From a candidate division WWE3 bacterium (GTDB lineage Bacteria; Patescibacteriota; WWE3; 2-01-FULL-39-13): 14,934 bases of DNA. Of the stretch, positions 6,102-14,575 are shown piece by piece. The DNA is taken from positions 1-14,934 of the forward strand of contig JALWZX010000052.1 in NCBI GenBank assembly GCA_027002375.1. Reading direction: 5' to 3'. Every line of letters begins with the position of its first letter. The stretch's first letter is position 1. The position numbers and the translations under genes are program-made. The notes under the pieces were generated by a model that was not told the origin of the DNA, did no database searches, and saw only the letters and a program-made list of their open reading frames with translations.

Positions 6102-6620
6102 CTACTTTTTCTCTTTAACCTTTAATGCAGCTTTACCTACCCTATCTCTTAGGTAATATAATTTTGCTCTTCTAACTTTGCCCTTTGATTTCACTTTAAT
6201 TGAATCTATGTTTGGTGAATATAACGGAAAGATTCTTTCAACACCAATACTTGCTGCTCCTATTCTTCTAACTGTAAAAGTTTTTGATATACCGCTATTT
6301 TTTATTCCAATTACTAAGCCTTCGAATGGTTGAATTCTTGTTTTTTTACCTTCAGTTATTCTGTAATTCACAACAATTTTATCACCAACGTTGAAATCTT
6401 CTAACATAGATACTTTGTCGTCTGCTTTTTCTTCTATGGCTTTATCTTTGTTATCCTTTGATTCTTCTACCACTTTCTCTTCAGCAGTAATCTTTTCCTC
6501 AACAACCTCTTTTGCTGTTTCTTCGACTGCTTTTTCATCTTTTTTTGCTTCATTTACAACTTCTTGTGCCTCTTTTTTCTTTTCTTCAATTGGTGTGTTT
6601 TTGCTTTTATCTTCTGCCAC
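6102..6620 (-). CDS. rplS: 50S ribosomal protein L19 with long charged N-terminal extension
   Basis: Residues about 75-172 are a standard L19 core: NVGDKIVVNYRITEGKKTRIQPFEG, SGISKTFTVRRI, GVERIFPLYSPNIDSIKV and KVRRAKLYYLRDRVGKAAL. L19 sits at the 30S-50S interface of the ribosome. At 172 residues the protein is about 55 longer than usual. The first 70 residues are almost only E, K, A, V, D and N, likely a helical or disordered tail. An internal ATG (Met72) would give a short L19, but the promoter TTGTCA-N17-TAAAAT places transcription directly at the GTG 6620, which argues that the extension is translated. It is followed by yraN with 149 bases between. The extension's function is unknown. 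Confidence 0.93.
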   Translation of the reverse strand: MAEDKSKNTPIEEKKKEAQEVVNEAKKDEKAVEETAKEVVEEKITAEEKVVEESKDNKDKAIEEKADDKVSMLEDFNVGDKIVVNYRITEGKKTRIQPFEGLVIGIKNSGISKTFTVRRIGAASIGVERIFPLYSPNIDSIKVKSKGKVRRAKLYYLRDRVGKAALKVKEKK

Positions 6621-6627
6621 GTTGCAT

Positions 6628-6656
6628 ATTTTAACTTATTTTTAACTTACTGACAA
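6628..6656 (-). promoter_or_regulatory. rplS promoter, leaderless type
   Basis: On the minus strand TTGTCA (6656-6651) and TAAAAT (6633-6628) are 17 bases apart, five of six matches to consensus in each box. Seven bases separate the -10 box from the GTG at 6620. This fixes the start of rplS and gives an mRNA with little or no 5' leader. Confidence 0.7.
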
Positions 6657-6806
6657 GGCATTGTATCAGTTAAACCTTATAACAGCAATAACGAAACTAC
6701 CAAATACAATCGCGGGTTTTCTATGCATACTTTGCATTGCATACTAAATCTAGCCGTTATCTATTCAGATCAGCCTGAAAATAGTGAATTTTAGCGATAT
6801 AGCGAA

Positions 6807-6823
6807 GTGTGAACAGTTAACAC
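6807..6823. repeat. Imperfect palindrome in the rplS/clp gap
   Basis: GTGTgAACaGTTaACAC is a 17-base imperfect palindrome with one mismatched pair. It lies 37 bases beyond the stop of the clp gene, in the 239-base gap before rplS. It could form a hairpin in the clp transcript, but no T-tract follows. Apart from this and the rplS promoter I see nothing in the gap. Confidence 0.3.
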
Positions 6824-6859
6824 AGATTATCTACATGTACTAGAGGTTATCTTAAAGCT

Positions 6860-8974
6860 TTACACAGTTACTTTTTCCTTCTTAACCTTCTTAACCTTTA
6901 ATACCAATCCTGATTTTGTTGCATCTACTTCTACTAAATCTCCTTTATGGATTTTATCTTCTATTATCAAATTAGATATTCTATTTTCTATTTCTTTTTG
7001 AATTAATCTTCGTAATGGTCTTGCTCCCATTTCTAAACTGTAACCATGTTCAACTAAGTATTTTTTAGCTTTCGACGATAATCTTACCGTGTAACCACTT
7101 TCTATAAGTAATTCATTTAACCTACCTATTTGAATATCAACTATCTTTTCTATTGCATCGCGACTTAATGGCTTAAATACGACTATATCATCAACTCTGT
7201 TTAAAAATTCAGGTTTGAACTGGGCTTCTAATGATTCTTGAACTTTTTCTTTTATTTGAAGATGTACTTCGTCAACTTCATCTAGAACAATTTCATTCAT
7301 GTCTACTTCCGAAAATCCAATTTTTCCTTTTTTTAAATATTCTGATCCTGCATTTGATGTCATTATTATTATTGTATTTTTGAAGCTTACTGTTCGACCA
7401 TGATGATCTGTTAACCTACCTTCATCTAATATTTGTAATAATGAATTGAATATGTCTGGGTGAGCTTTTTCTATTTCATCAAACAGTATTACACTAAACT
7501 GTTTTCTTCTTACTTTTTCGGTTAACCCACCACCCTCGTCATATCCAACGTATCCTGGTGGCGCACCGATTAATCGTGAAACAGTATGTTTTTCACTTAA
7601 TTCGCTCATATCAACCCTAATTAGGTAATCTTCTGATCCATACATTACTTCTGCTAATGATTTTGCTAATTCAGTTTTACCAACTCCTGTTGGTCCTAAA
7701 AACATAAAAGCTCCTATTGGTTTGTCTATTGGTTTAATACCTGTTCTAGCGCGTCTTATAGCTTGTGATACTACGGCCACAGCATCATCTTGACCAACAA
7801 CTCGTTTTTTTAGTTCTTTTTCTAAATCTTTTAACCTTTTCTTTTCGTTTTTTGTTAATTCACTAAGGGGAATTCCTGTGGAACTTGATACCACACTGGC
7901 TACATGTTCACTTGTTAATGTTGGAACTGTCTCTAATTTTGTTTTTGTCCATAAATCTGTTAATTCTTTTCTTACCTTTTCTAATTCTAATCTTTCTTTT
8001 TCTAATTTAGCTCTTTTATCATCACTTCTCGTCTTTAATATTTTGATATTTAACTGCTCTATTTGTGAATTAACCTCTTTTAACGTACTTGGCTCTTGTC
8101 CTGCGATTTCTAATCTCAGTGCTGCGCCGGCTTCATCTATCAAATCTATTGCTTTATCAGGTAAAAATTTATCTGTTATATATCGTGCTGATAATTTTAC
8201 AGATGAATCAATTGCTTCTTGGGAAATATGTATGTTGTGATGCTTTTCATATCTTGATCTTAAACCTGTCAAAATTTCTTTTGTATGCTCTAAAGTCGGC
8301 TCTTCAACTAGTACTTGCTGAAACCTTCTTTCTAATGCGGCATCTTTTTCTATAACTCTAAATTCTTTTATTGTTGTTGCACCAACTACTTGCAATTCAC
8401 CCCTTGATAAATAAGGTTTTAAAATATTTGCAGCATCCATTGACCCTTGAGCACTACCCGCACCTATCAAAGTGTGTACTTCATCAATAAAAAGTATAAC
8501 TTGACCTTTTGTTGCTATGACTTCCATAATAACGTCTTTTAATCTTTTTTCGAATGAACCTCTATGAACTGTACCTGCTAACATTCCAGCTAAATCTAAT
8601 GCAACCACCCTTTTGTGTCGTAGTGGCTCTGGTACTGTTTGCTCTGCAATTTTAATTGCTAGACCCTCTACTATTGCAGTTTTACCAACACCAGGTTCAC
8701 CTATTAATACTGGGTTATTTTTTGTTCTACGGGATAATATATGTATAACTCTGTTTATTTCAGTATCTCTACCAATTACAGGGTCAAGTTTGCCCATACG
8801 TGCGAGTTCAGTCAGATCACGACTAAATTGATCTAATGCACTTGTATTTTCTGCTTGTTTTTGTAATTTAGCAAAGCAAACATCACATAATGCAACATAA
8901 ACCGTTCTACCGTCAACATTCATTACCGTTTGGTGTCTTGCTTCACGCTTTCTACAATTGCTACAAACTACCAT
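6860..8974 (-). CDS. clpE: ClpE/ClpC-type AAA+ unfoldase with N-terminal zinc finger
   Basis: This 704-residue HSP100 unfoldase would feed proteins to the ClpP protease in the cytoplasm. In order it has a four-cysteine zinc finger (C4, C7, C30, C33) in place of the Clp-N repeats, as in ClpE, then AAA domain 1 with Walker A GEPGVGKT (92-99) and Walker B FIDEVH (162-167). A short coiled middle region follows (about 302-345), then AAA domain 2 with Walker A GPTGVGKT (427-434) and Walker B ILFDEIEKAHPD (497-507), an IGF tripeptide (552-554) that matches the ClpP-docking loop, and a C-terminal D2-small domain. Length and layout match ClpE better than ClpC or ClpB. Transcription is likely controlled by HrcA through a CIRCE element over the promoter. 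No ClpP gene lies in the window. Confidence 0.92.
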   Translation of the reverse strand: MVVCSNCRKREARHQTVMNVDGRTVYVALCDVCFAKLQKQAENTSALDQFSRDLTELARMGKLDPVIGRDTEINRVIHILSRRTKNNPVLIGEPGVGKTAIVEGLAIKIAEQTVPEPLRHKRVVALDLAGMLAGTVHRGSFEKRLKDVIMEVIATKGQVILFIDEVHTLIGAGSAQGSMDAANILKPYLSRGELQVVGATTIKEFRVIEKDAALERRFQQVLVEEPTLEHTKEILTGLRSRYEKHHNIHISQEAIDSSVKLSARYITDKFLPDKAIDLIDEAGAALRLEIAGQEPSTLKEVNSQIEQLNIKILKTRSDDKRAKLEKERLELEKVRKELTDLWTKTKLETVPTLTSEHVASVVSSSTGIPLSELTKNEKKRLKDLEKELKKRVVGQDDAVAVVSQAIRRARTGIKPIDKPIGAFMFLGPTGVGKTELAKSLAEVMYGSEDYLIRVDMSELSEKHTVSRLIGAPPGYVGYDEGGGLTEKVRRKQFSVILFDEIEKAHPDIFNSLLQILDEGRLTDHHGRTVSFKNTIIIMTSNAGSEYLKKGKIGFSEVDMNEIVLDEVDEVHLQIKEKVQESLEAQFKPEFLNRVDDIVVFKPLSRDAIEKIVDIQIGRLNELLIESGYTVRLSSKAKKYLVEHGYSLEMGARPLRRLIQKEIENRISNLIIEDKIHKGDLVEVDATKSGLVLKVKKVKKEKVTV

Positions 8975-8983
8975 AATATTTTT

Positions 8984-9012
8984 ATATTAATACTAGCACT
9001 CGCGCTTGTCAA
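8984..9012 (-). promoter_or_regulatory. Promoter of the clp gene
   Basis: TTGACA (9012-9007) and TAATAT (8989-8984) on the minus strand are 17 bases apart. Nine bases separate the -10 box from the ATG at 8974, so the leader is only a few bases long. The -35 box lies within the CIRCE-like operator. Confidence 0.75.
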
Positions 9013-9019
9013 CTGCTAA
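8993..9019. promoter_or_regulatory. CIRCE-like operator (HrcA site) over the clp promoter
   Basis: The + strand reads CTAGCACTC, nine bases, AACTGCTAA. The CIRCE consensus is TTAGCACTC-N9-GAGTGCTAA, so the halves match at 8 of 9 and 7 of 9 positions with the exact 9-base spacer. It covers the -35 box and most of the spacer of the clp promoter, the usual place for HrcA repression that is relieved on heat or protein stress. Confidence 0.82.
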
Positions 9020-9088
9020 CAAGGTGCACTAGTGAGAATTACAAATATGTACTTTCAATAGCGATTATACAATTAAATAGAAAAAATA

Positions 9089-12000
9089 TCACTTTGAGTA
9101 TTCTATATTACTAATTATGGGAAGTTTGGCAATAATCTCATCAAGTGTTGAAATATCAACCTTGCTTTTTAGTTTGAATAACCTTTGTTTTCCTTCTCTG
9201 AATAGGCTTATTCTGATTGCCATTTCACCAGGGTTTTCCAAAAGTAATTCTTTTAGTTGCACCAAATCATTTGAATCTGCATGCTCGTTTAAATACAAAG
9301 TAACGAATTTTTCTGCGTTCTTGGTGATAACAGTCTGATTACCTGTGCTACCACGCGTTGAATTTCCATTAGAAGATTTCGCAATTATATTGTTTACCTT
9401 AACACTGCCATCTATAACTTGGCTTGCTAATACAAATTTATTTACAATAATACTTAACTTTTCATCGCGTTCATTGCATTTACCTATTATCACAAGTGGT
9501 TTACCAATTTGAATTTTATCGTAGTAATCTTTGTATGTTCGCGGAAATAATACACCATCATATGTTTTATGCATGTCATCTAAAAACAAAAATGCCATTC
9601 TGTCACCCTTTTTGGTTGTTATTTGTTTCGTACCTGTAATAATCACTGTTGCGATTATGTTATCACCGGGTTTACAGTTTAATTCTGTAATGGTTTTAAT
9701 ATCTTTTTCTCTTAATTTATCAACTGCTTCTTGCAATGGGTGCGCTGTAAAGTAAATTCCTAATAATTCTTTTTCCCAATTTAACTTTTCAGATGTAGAA
9801 ATTGGTTCGACGTTTGGCAATGGCGTCGAACTTATAGCACCTATACTATTATCATTAGATCCTCCACCAAACATTCCTAATTGGCCTGTACTTTTTAGTT
9901 TTGCTTCTCTAGCTGCATTGTTAAGAACTTGTTGATAAATAGCCAACAATTGCGCCCTTTCTCCAAAGTCTGACAATGCTCCAACCTTTATTAATGCTTC
10001 TAGTGTTTTAGAATTGATTGATGGAATTCTAAGGCATAAGTCATCTAAACTTGTGAATTCCCCATTAGATTCTCTTTCTGAAACTATATCTTCAACTACA
10101 TTATGCCCAACATTTTTTACACCATTTAATCCGTATCTTATCTGATTTTTGCCTGCTGACTCAAATTCAGAATTACTTTTATTTATATCTGGTGGTAAAA
10201 TTTCTATGCCCATTTCTCTTACTTCTTTAAGAGCAACAGCCAATTTATCTGCCTTACTCATATCAGCAGTAAGTCTTGCACTCATAAACTGTAGAGGGTA
10301 ATGAACTTTTAGGTAAGCTGTCCAAAAAGACACAACAGAATACATTGCAGAATGAGCTTTGGGAAATCCATAGTCAGCAAAAGGTAATAGATAATTCCAC
10401 AAAGCCTCAGCCTGTTCTTTTGTATACCCTTTCTCAATCATACCCTGCTTAAATTTAGGTTCTTCTATCGCCATTTTATCTTTTTTCTTTTTCGCAATTG
10501 CTCGTCTTAGATTATCAGCATCACCCATTGATTTGTAATTAGAGATTTCAACAGCAATTCTCATTATCTGCTCTTGATAAATAATCACACCATAAGTCTC
10601 TTCTAATATTGGTTTTAACTCTGGAACTAGGTACTCAGCATCTTTTTCTTTATGCTTAACCTTAATTGCTTCTGGTATAAGTGCCATTGGACCAGGCCTA
10701 TATGCTGCCGCTAAAAGGCATAAGTCTCTTATTGATTCTGGTTTAAGATCACGTAAAAATCTTTTCATCCCAGCGCTTTCAAATTGAAAAACAGATGTTG
10801 TATTGCCTTTTCTAAACAATTCTAGTGTTTCTTCATCGTCTAGTGGAATATTATCGATAGTTATCCACTCATCTTTTGGTTTATCTTTATTAATAGCTTC
10901 TAATGCTTTACCTATAATTGTTAGGTTTGCCAAACCCAGAAAATCAAATTTCATTAAACCTGCAGCTTCTATCCAACCGCCCTCAAACTGTGTCATTACT
11001 TGATCACTAGTTCCACCTGGTTCTAGTTGAACTGGCACAAAATCAGTAACAGGTTTTGGTGTAATTAATGTTGCGCATGGGTGTTTTGAAAGATGCCTTT
11101 TCATTCCTTCTATTTTTTCTACAATTTCAACCATTTTTTGCAATTTTTTATCAGAATTTACAATATTTCTAAATTCTGGAACTTCTTGCATTGTTTTTTC
11201 TACTGGGTATGGTTTACCGTATTTAACTGGAACCATCTTAGATAATGTATCTGCAATTTGTAGATCGATTCCCATAACTCTACAAACATCTCTAATTGCT
11301 GCCTTAGTCATTAAACGCCCGAATGTACATATAAATACAAAGTTATCTTTACCATATTTAGATTTAACATAATCAAATACTCTATCTCTTTCAGAATCGG
11401 CCAAGTCTAAATCAAAATCAGGTGGTGATGGCCGAGTTGGGTTCAAAAACCTTGCAAACATAAGCCCCCACCACAACGGGTCAATATTAGTAATCTCTAT
11501 ACTATAAGCAACCAAAGAAGATGTTCCAGAACCACGCATAGAAACAACTATTCCATTTTGCCTAGCCCATTTTACATAATCAGATGTTACAAGAAAGTAA
11601 TCAGAATAGCCCTTTTTATCAATTAAATCTAATTCATAATCAAGTCTTTCTTTTATTTCGTCAGTAATTTTGCCATATCTTTTTTTCGCTCCTTCGTATG
11701 CCTGTCTTTTTAATTCTTCTCTTGCAGTTACACCATTTTTCAAATATGGATATCTTGGCTGAGTAATTTCTCTGTCATATTTTATAGAATAAACCTCAAT
11801 CATATCTGCTATTTTTTGCGTATTTTCTAATGCTTCTGGTATGTCGCTAAAAGATTCATACATTTCTTCAGGTGTTTTTATATATGTATGTTTATATGGG
11901 AGCCTGCGGTCTGGATCATCCAAAGTTTTACCATCTTTAATAGCAAACACTACTTCTTGTGTAAATTCATCTTCTTTGTCTAAATAATGCGCATCAGTCG

Positions 12001-12688
12001 TTGCTATAAGTGGTATATCATATTCTTTTGACCATTTTATTATTTGTTTATTTAGTCTTGACTGAAATTTTAGAAAATCATATTGTTCGTCATTAAAAGT
12101 TCCATCAGAATTGTCAGGTAATTCATCACCAGGTAACAAACCATGCCTTTGTAATTCTAAATAAAAATTATCTTTATAAGTATTGTGTAAGAATTCCAAC
12201 CAATCTTTTGCTTTTTCAATTTCATTTTTATATAAGTGTTTACCCAATGGGCTTGCAGGGCATGCTGATGTACAAATTATACCTTCAGAATATTTTTCTA
12301 AAATTTCTCTATCTACTCTAGGCTTATAATACATACCTTCTAAATGACCGATTGATATCAATTTTATTAAATTATGATAACCGATATCGTTTTGAGCTAA
12401 CAGAATTAAATGGTAGTATTTAACACCGTTAACCTCTTGCCTTAATGTTCTTTCTTTTGGTGAAACATACATTTCAACGCCTATAATAGGCTTAATGTCG
12501 TTTTTTTCACATTCTTCAACAAATTGATAAGTTCCGTATACGACGCCATGATCTGTTAAAGCAATAGAGTTCATTCCGGTATTTTTCACCTTTTCTACAA
12601 GTTTTGGGATTCTATTTAACCCATCAAGCATTGAAAATTCACTGTGTACATGTAAATGTACAAAGTTTGGTATTTGCGAGTTTGCCAT
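9089..12688 (-). CDS. dnaE: DNA polymerase III alpha subunit
   Basis: This is the 1199-residue replicative polymerase of the DnaE1 type. The N-terminal PHP domain keeps what look like all nine metal-site residues: HVH (13, 15), D22, H47, E72, H93, C143, D232 and H234. The polymerase palm has SMRGSGTSS (383-391), PDFDLDLAD with catalytic D426 and D428, and KFDFLGL with D582. The fingers include AAAYRPGPM (660-668) and FADYGFPKAHS (770-780). A helix-hairpin-helix follows (NGVKNVGHNVVEDI, about 855-868). QLGMF at 936-940 matches the beta-clamp-binding pentapeptide, and an OB fold (about 1010-1095) and C-terminal domain end the protein. The ATG at 12688 sits just before the PHP strand; no Shine-Dalgarno is present and only a poor promoter (TAAAAT 10 bases upstream). 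No intein or frameshift. Confidence 0.97.
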   Translation of the reverse strand: MANSQIPNFVHLHVHSEFSMLDGLNRIPKLVEKVKNTGMNSIALTDHGVVYGTYQFVEECEKNDIKPIIGVEMYVSPKERTLRQEVNGVKYYHLILLAQNDIGYHNLIKLISIGHLEGMYYKPRVDREILEKYSEGIICTSACPASPLGKHLYKNEIEKAKDWLEFLHNTYKDNFYLELQRHGLLPGDELPDNSDGTFNDEQYDFLKFQSRLNKQIIKWSKEYDIPLIATTDAHYLDKEDEFTQEVVFAIKDGKTLDDPDRRLPYKHTYIKTPEEMYESFSDIPEALENTQKIADMIEVYSIKYDREITQPRYPYLKNGVTAREELKRQAYEGAKKRYGKITDEIKERLDYELDLIDKKGYSDYFLVTSDYVKWARQNGIVVSMRGSGTSSLVAYSIEITNIDPLWWGLMFARFLNPTRPSPPDFDLDLADSERDRVFDYVKSKYGKDNFVFICTFGRLMTKAAIRDVCRVMGIDLQIADTLSKMVPVKYGKPYPVEKTMQEVPEFRNIVNSDKKLQKMVEIVEKIEGMKRHLSKHPCATLITPKPVTDFVPVQLEPGGTSDQVMTQFEGGWIEAAGLMKFDFLGLANLTIIGKALEAINKDKPKDEWITIDNIPLDDEETLELFRKGNTTSVFQFESAGMKRFLRDLKPESIRDLCLLAAAYRPGPMALIPEAIKVKHKEKDAEYLVPELKPILEETYGVIIYQEQIMRIAVEISNYKSMGDADNLRRAIAKKKKDKMAIEEPKFKQGMIEKGYTKEQAEALWNYLLPFADYGFPKAHSAMYSVVSFWTAYLKVHYPLQFMSARLTADMSKADKLAVALKEVREMGIEILPPDINKSNSEFESAGKNQIRYGLNGVKNVGHNVVEDIVSERESNGEFTSLDDLCLRIPSINSKTLEALIKVGALSDFGERAQLLAIYQQVLNNAAREAKLKSTGQLGMFGGGSNDNSIGAISSTPLPNVEPISTSEKLNWEKELLGIYFTAHPLQEAVDKLREKDIKTITELNCKPGDNIIATVIITGTKQITTKKGDRMAFLFLDDMHKTYDGVLFPRTYKDYYDKIQIGKPLVIIGKCNERDEKLSIIVNKFVLASQVIDGSVKVNNIIAKSSNGNSTRGSTGNQTVITKNAEKFVTLYLNEHADSNDLVQLKELLLENPGEMAIRISLFREGKQRLFKLKSKVDISTLDEIIAKLPIISNIEYSK

Positions 12689-12771
12689 ATCTTATCTAAT
12701 TTTATTCTACACGAATTGTGCTCAAACTCTATAATTGGCTTTTTCTATAAGTTGTTTTGTGAAGCTTGCGG

Positions 12772-14523
12772 TCATTTGTTCTTATATGAAGCATTTAAAA
12801 ATTCCACGAATATCGGATGCGGTTTTATAGGTCTAGATTTATATTCAGGGTGTGCTTGGGTTGCTATAAAAAATGGGTGTGTGTGTTTAGGTAATTCTAT
12901 GAATTCCACAAAAAAATCATCAGGGGAAGTACCAGAAAACACAAAACCGTTGTCTTCAAAGACCTTTCGATATTCATTATTGAATTCATATCGATGTCTA
13001 TGACGTTCGGAAATTATGTTTTTGCGCTTATTCTTGAATGCATCATGTTTATCATAAATTTTATAAGCCAATGTATTCGGCTTAAGCTTGCAATCGTAAG
13101 CGCCCAGACGCATAGAAACACCTTCGCCTTTGATTACCTGATATTCATTATTAAATGGAATGCTATGAATTATTTTGTTTTTAGCAGAAGCTTTTATTTC
13201 TTCTGTATTTGCATCTTCAAGGTGCAACACATTTTGTGCATACTCAACACATGCAAGTTGCATTCCATAGCATAAACCTAAATACGGAATTTTTTTCTCT
13301 CTAGCATATTTTATAGCATCAAGTTTACCTTTGACACCTCTTTTACCCCAACCAATTGGAACTATAATACCGTCTACACCCTTAAATTGCTTTGAAAAAT
13401 TTTCGTTGTAATCATTAGTATTAATGTATTTTAGTTTAACATCAATGTCTGCGTTCCAACTGGCATGTTTAATTGCTTCTATTAATGCATGATATGAATC
13501 AACTAATTCATAATCACCAACATTTTTGCTAAAATATTTTCCAACAATAGCGATTGTAACTTTCTTTTTGCGAGGTTTTTCTATATTTTCTATTAATGTT
13601 TTCCAATCATTAATCTTTATTCTATTAACTGGCATATTAAAATGTTCGAGAACTTTTTTATCGAATTCTTGATCTAGAAAGTTAAGTGGCAATTCGTATA
13701 TATTGTTTAAGTCTTTTGCCATTATAACGTTTTCTTTATTTATACTGGTTTGAATTCCTAATAAATATCTTCGACGTTTGTCTAAATTAACAGGTGATCT
13801 TAGAACTAAGAATTCTGGTTGAATTCCCATAGACATTAAAGTTCTAACAGACATTTGTGTTGGCTTTGTTTTTGGTTCACCAAGATGTGGTGGTACTGGT
13901 ATATAACTAACATGTACATTTATTACAGAGTCAGAATACATCGCCCTCAATAAGCGAGAAGCTTCGTAATATAATACATTTTGATATTCACCTGCAGTTC
14001 CACCAATTTCTATGATGCAAAAATCAGAATCGTCTGTAGCCTTATAAAATCTTTCTAAAATTTCATTAACAACATGTGGTATATCTTCGACATCTTCACC
14101 TTCATAAAACATTTGGCGTTCTTTTTGTATTATCTCGTTAAAAATCATTCCCTTTGTAACATAGCTATTTCGTGTAATATTTTGATCTAAAATTCTCTCA
14201 TATGTACCAAGATCCATATCAGCTTCTAAACCATCATCTGTTAAAAACGGGTCACCGTGTTCAATCGGGTTTATTGTTCCAGAATCTATGTTTAAATAAT
14301 TTTCACACTTTAAAGAACTTACTGTATAACCTCTTCTTTTAAGCAATAAACCAAGAGACGCCGCACACAAACCTTTGCCTAAACCAGACATAACGCCACC
14401 TGAAATGAATATGAATTTTGTTTTTAAATTCTTTTTTCTTAAGATTTTGTTGGGGGAATTCTCAATATGTTCTTGATTTGAGTTTGAAATTGTATCATTC
14501 TTGTAATTTTGTAAGTTCTGCAT
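12772..14523 (-). CDS. pyrG: CTP synthase
   Basis: This enzyme makes CTP from UTP, ATP and glutamine. The 583 residues exceed the usual 535-550 because of a roughly 34-residue polar N-terminal extension. The synthetase domain has the P-loop GGVMSGLGKG (42-51), NIDSGT with the Mg-binding D80, the DMDLG segment (102-106), EIGGTAG (172-178) and KTKPTQMSVR (218-227). The class I glutamine amidotransferase domain has VPIGWGKRG (388-396), the nucleophile Cys418 in LGLCYGMQ, and the His558/Glu560 pair in AHPEY. ERHRHRYEFNNEYR (506-519) is typical of the family. Unusual changes are Met for His in the usual PTQHSV, Ile-Gly-Trp-Gly for Gly-Gly-Phe-Gly, and Tyr after the nucleophile. It lies 83 bases upstream of dnaE on the same strand. 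The ATG at 14523 is preceded by neither a ribosome-binding site nor a clear promoter. Confidence 0.96.
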   Translation of the reverse strand: MQNLQNYKNDTISNSNQEHIENSPNKILRKKNLKTKFIFISGGVMSGLGKGLCAASLGLLLKRRGYTVSSLKCENYLNIDSGTINPIEHGDPFLTDDGLEADMDLGTYERILDQNITRNSYVTKGMIFNEIIQKERQMFYEGEDVEDIPHVVNEILERFYKATDDSDFCIIEIGGTAGEYQNVLYYEASRLLRAMYSDSVINVHVSYIPVPPHLGEPKTKPTQMSVRTLMSMGIQPEFLVLRSPVNLDKRRRYLLGIQTSINKENVIMAKDLNNIYELPLNFLDQEFDKKVLEHFNMPVNRIKINDWKTLIENIEKPRKKKVTIAIVGKYFSKNVGDYELVDSYHALIEAIKHASWNADIDVKLKYINTNDYNENFSKQFKGVDGIIVPIGWGKRGVKGKLDAIKYAREKKIPYLGLCYGMQLACVEYAQNVLHLEDANTEEIKASAKNKIIHSIPFNNEYQVIKGEGVSMRLGAYDCKLKPNTLAYKIYDKHDAFKNKRKNIISERHRHRYEFNNEYRKVFEDNGFVFSGTSPDDFFVEFIELPKHTHPFFIATQAHPEYKSRPIKPHPIFVEFLNASYKNK

Positions 14524-14529
14524 TTAGTA

Positions 14530-14544
14530 TTTTGTCGCACAAAA
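14530..14544. repeat. Inverted repeat TTTTGT-cgc-ACAAAA before pyrG
   Basis: This perfect 6-base stem with a 3-base loop lies 7 to 21 bases upstream of the pyrG ATG. It could be a regulatory site or hairpin. A separate 12-base palindrome, ACAATATATTGT, lies at 14548-14559, so the 52-base gap between gatB and pyrG holds two symmetric elements. Confidence 0.35.
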
Positions 14545-14547
14545 ACC

Positions 14548-14559
14548 ACAATATATTGT
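14548..14559. repeat. Palindrome ACAATATATTGT between gatB and pyrG
   Basis: This perfect 12-base palindrome lies 17 bases beyond the gatB stop. It is entirely AT-rich apart from its end pairs, so it would be a poor terminator stem; an operator is possible. Confidence 0.3.
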
Positions 14560-14575
14560 ATATCATTAATACAAA

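Noticed and set aside
6621..6859. tRNA or small RNA gene in the rplS/clp gap
   Set aside because: No cloverleaf, TTCGA/TTCAA loop or terminator hairpin could be traced; only an imperfect palindrome and the rplS promoter are present.
9089..9091. Recoded UGA (glycine code of Gracilibacteria/Absconditabacteria)
   Set aside because: TGA ends dnaE and pyrG at the expected C-termini and no in-frame TGA occurs within conserved genes, so the standard bacterial code applies.
12656..13275. Two + strand open frames opposite the dnaE start and pyrG
   Set aside because: They lie antisense to strongly conserved coding sequence, have no promoter, and their products resemble nothing known; they are shadows of AT-rich genes.
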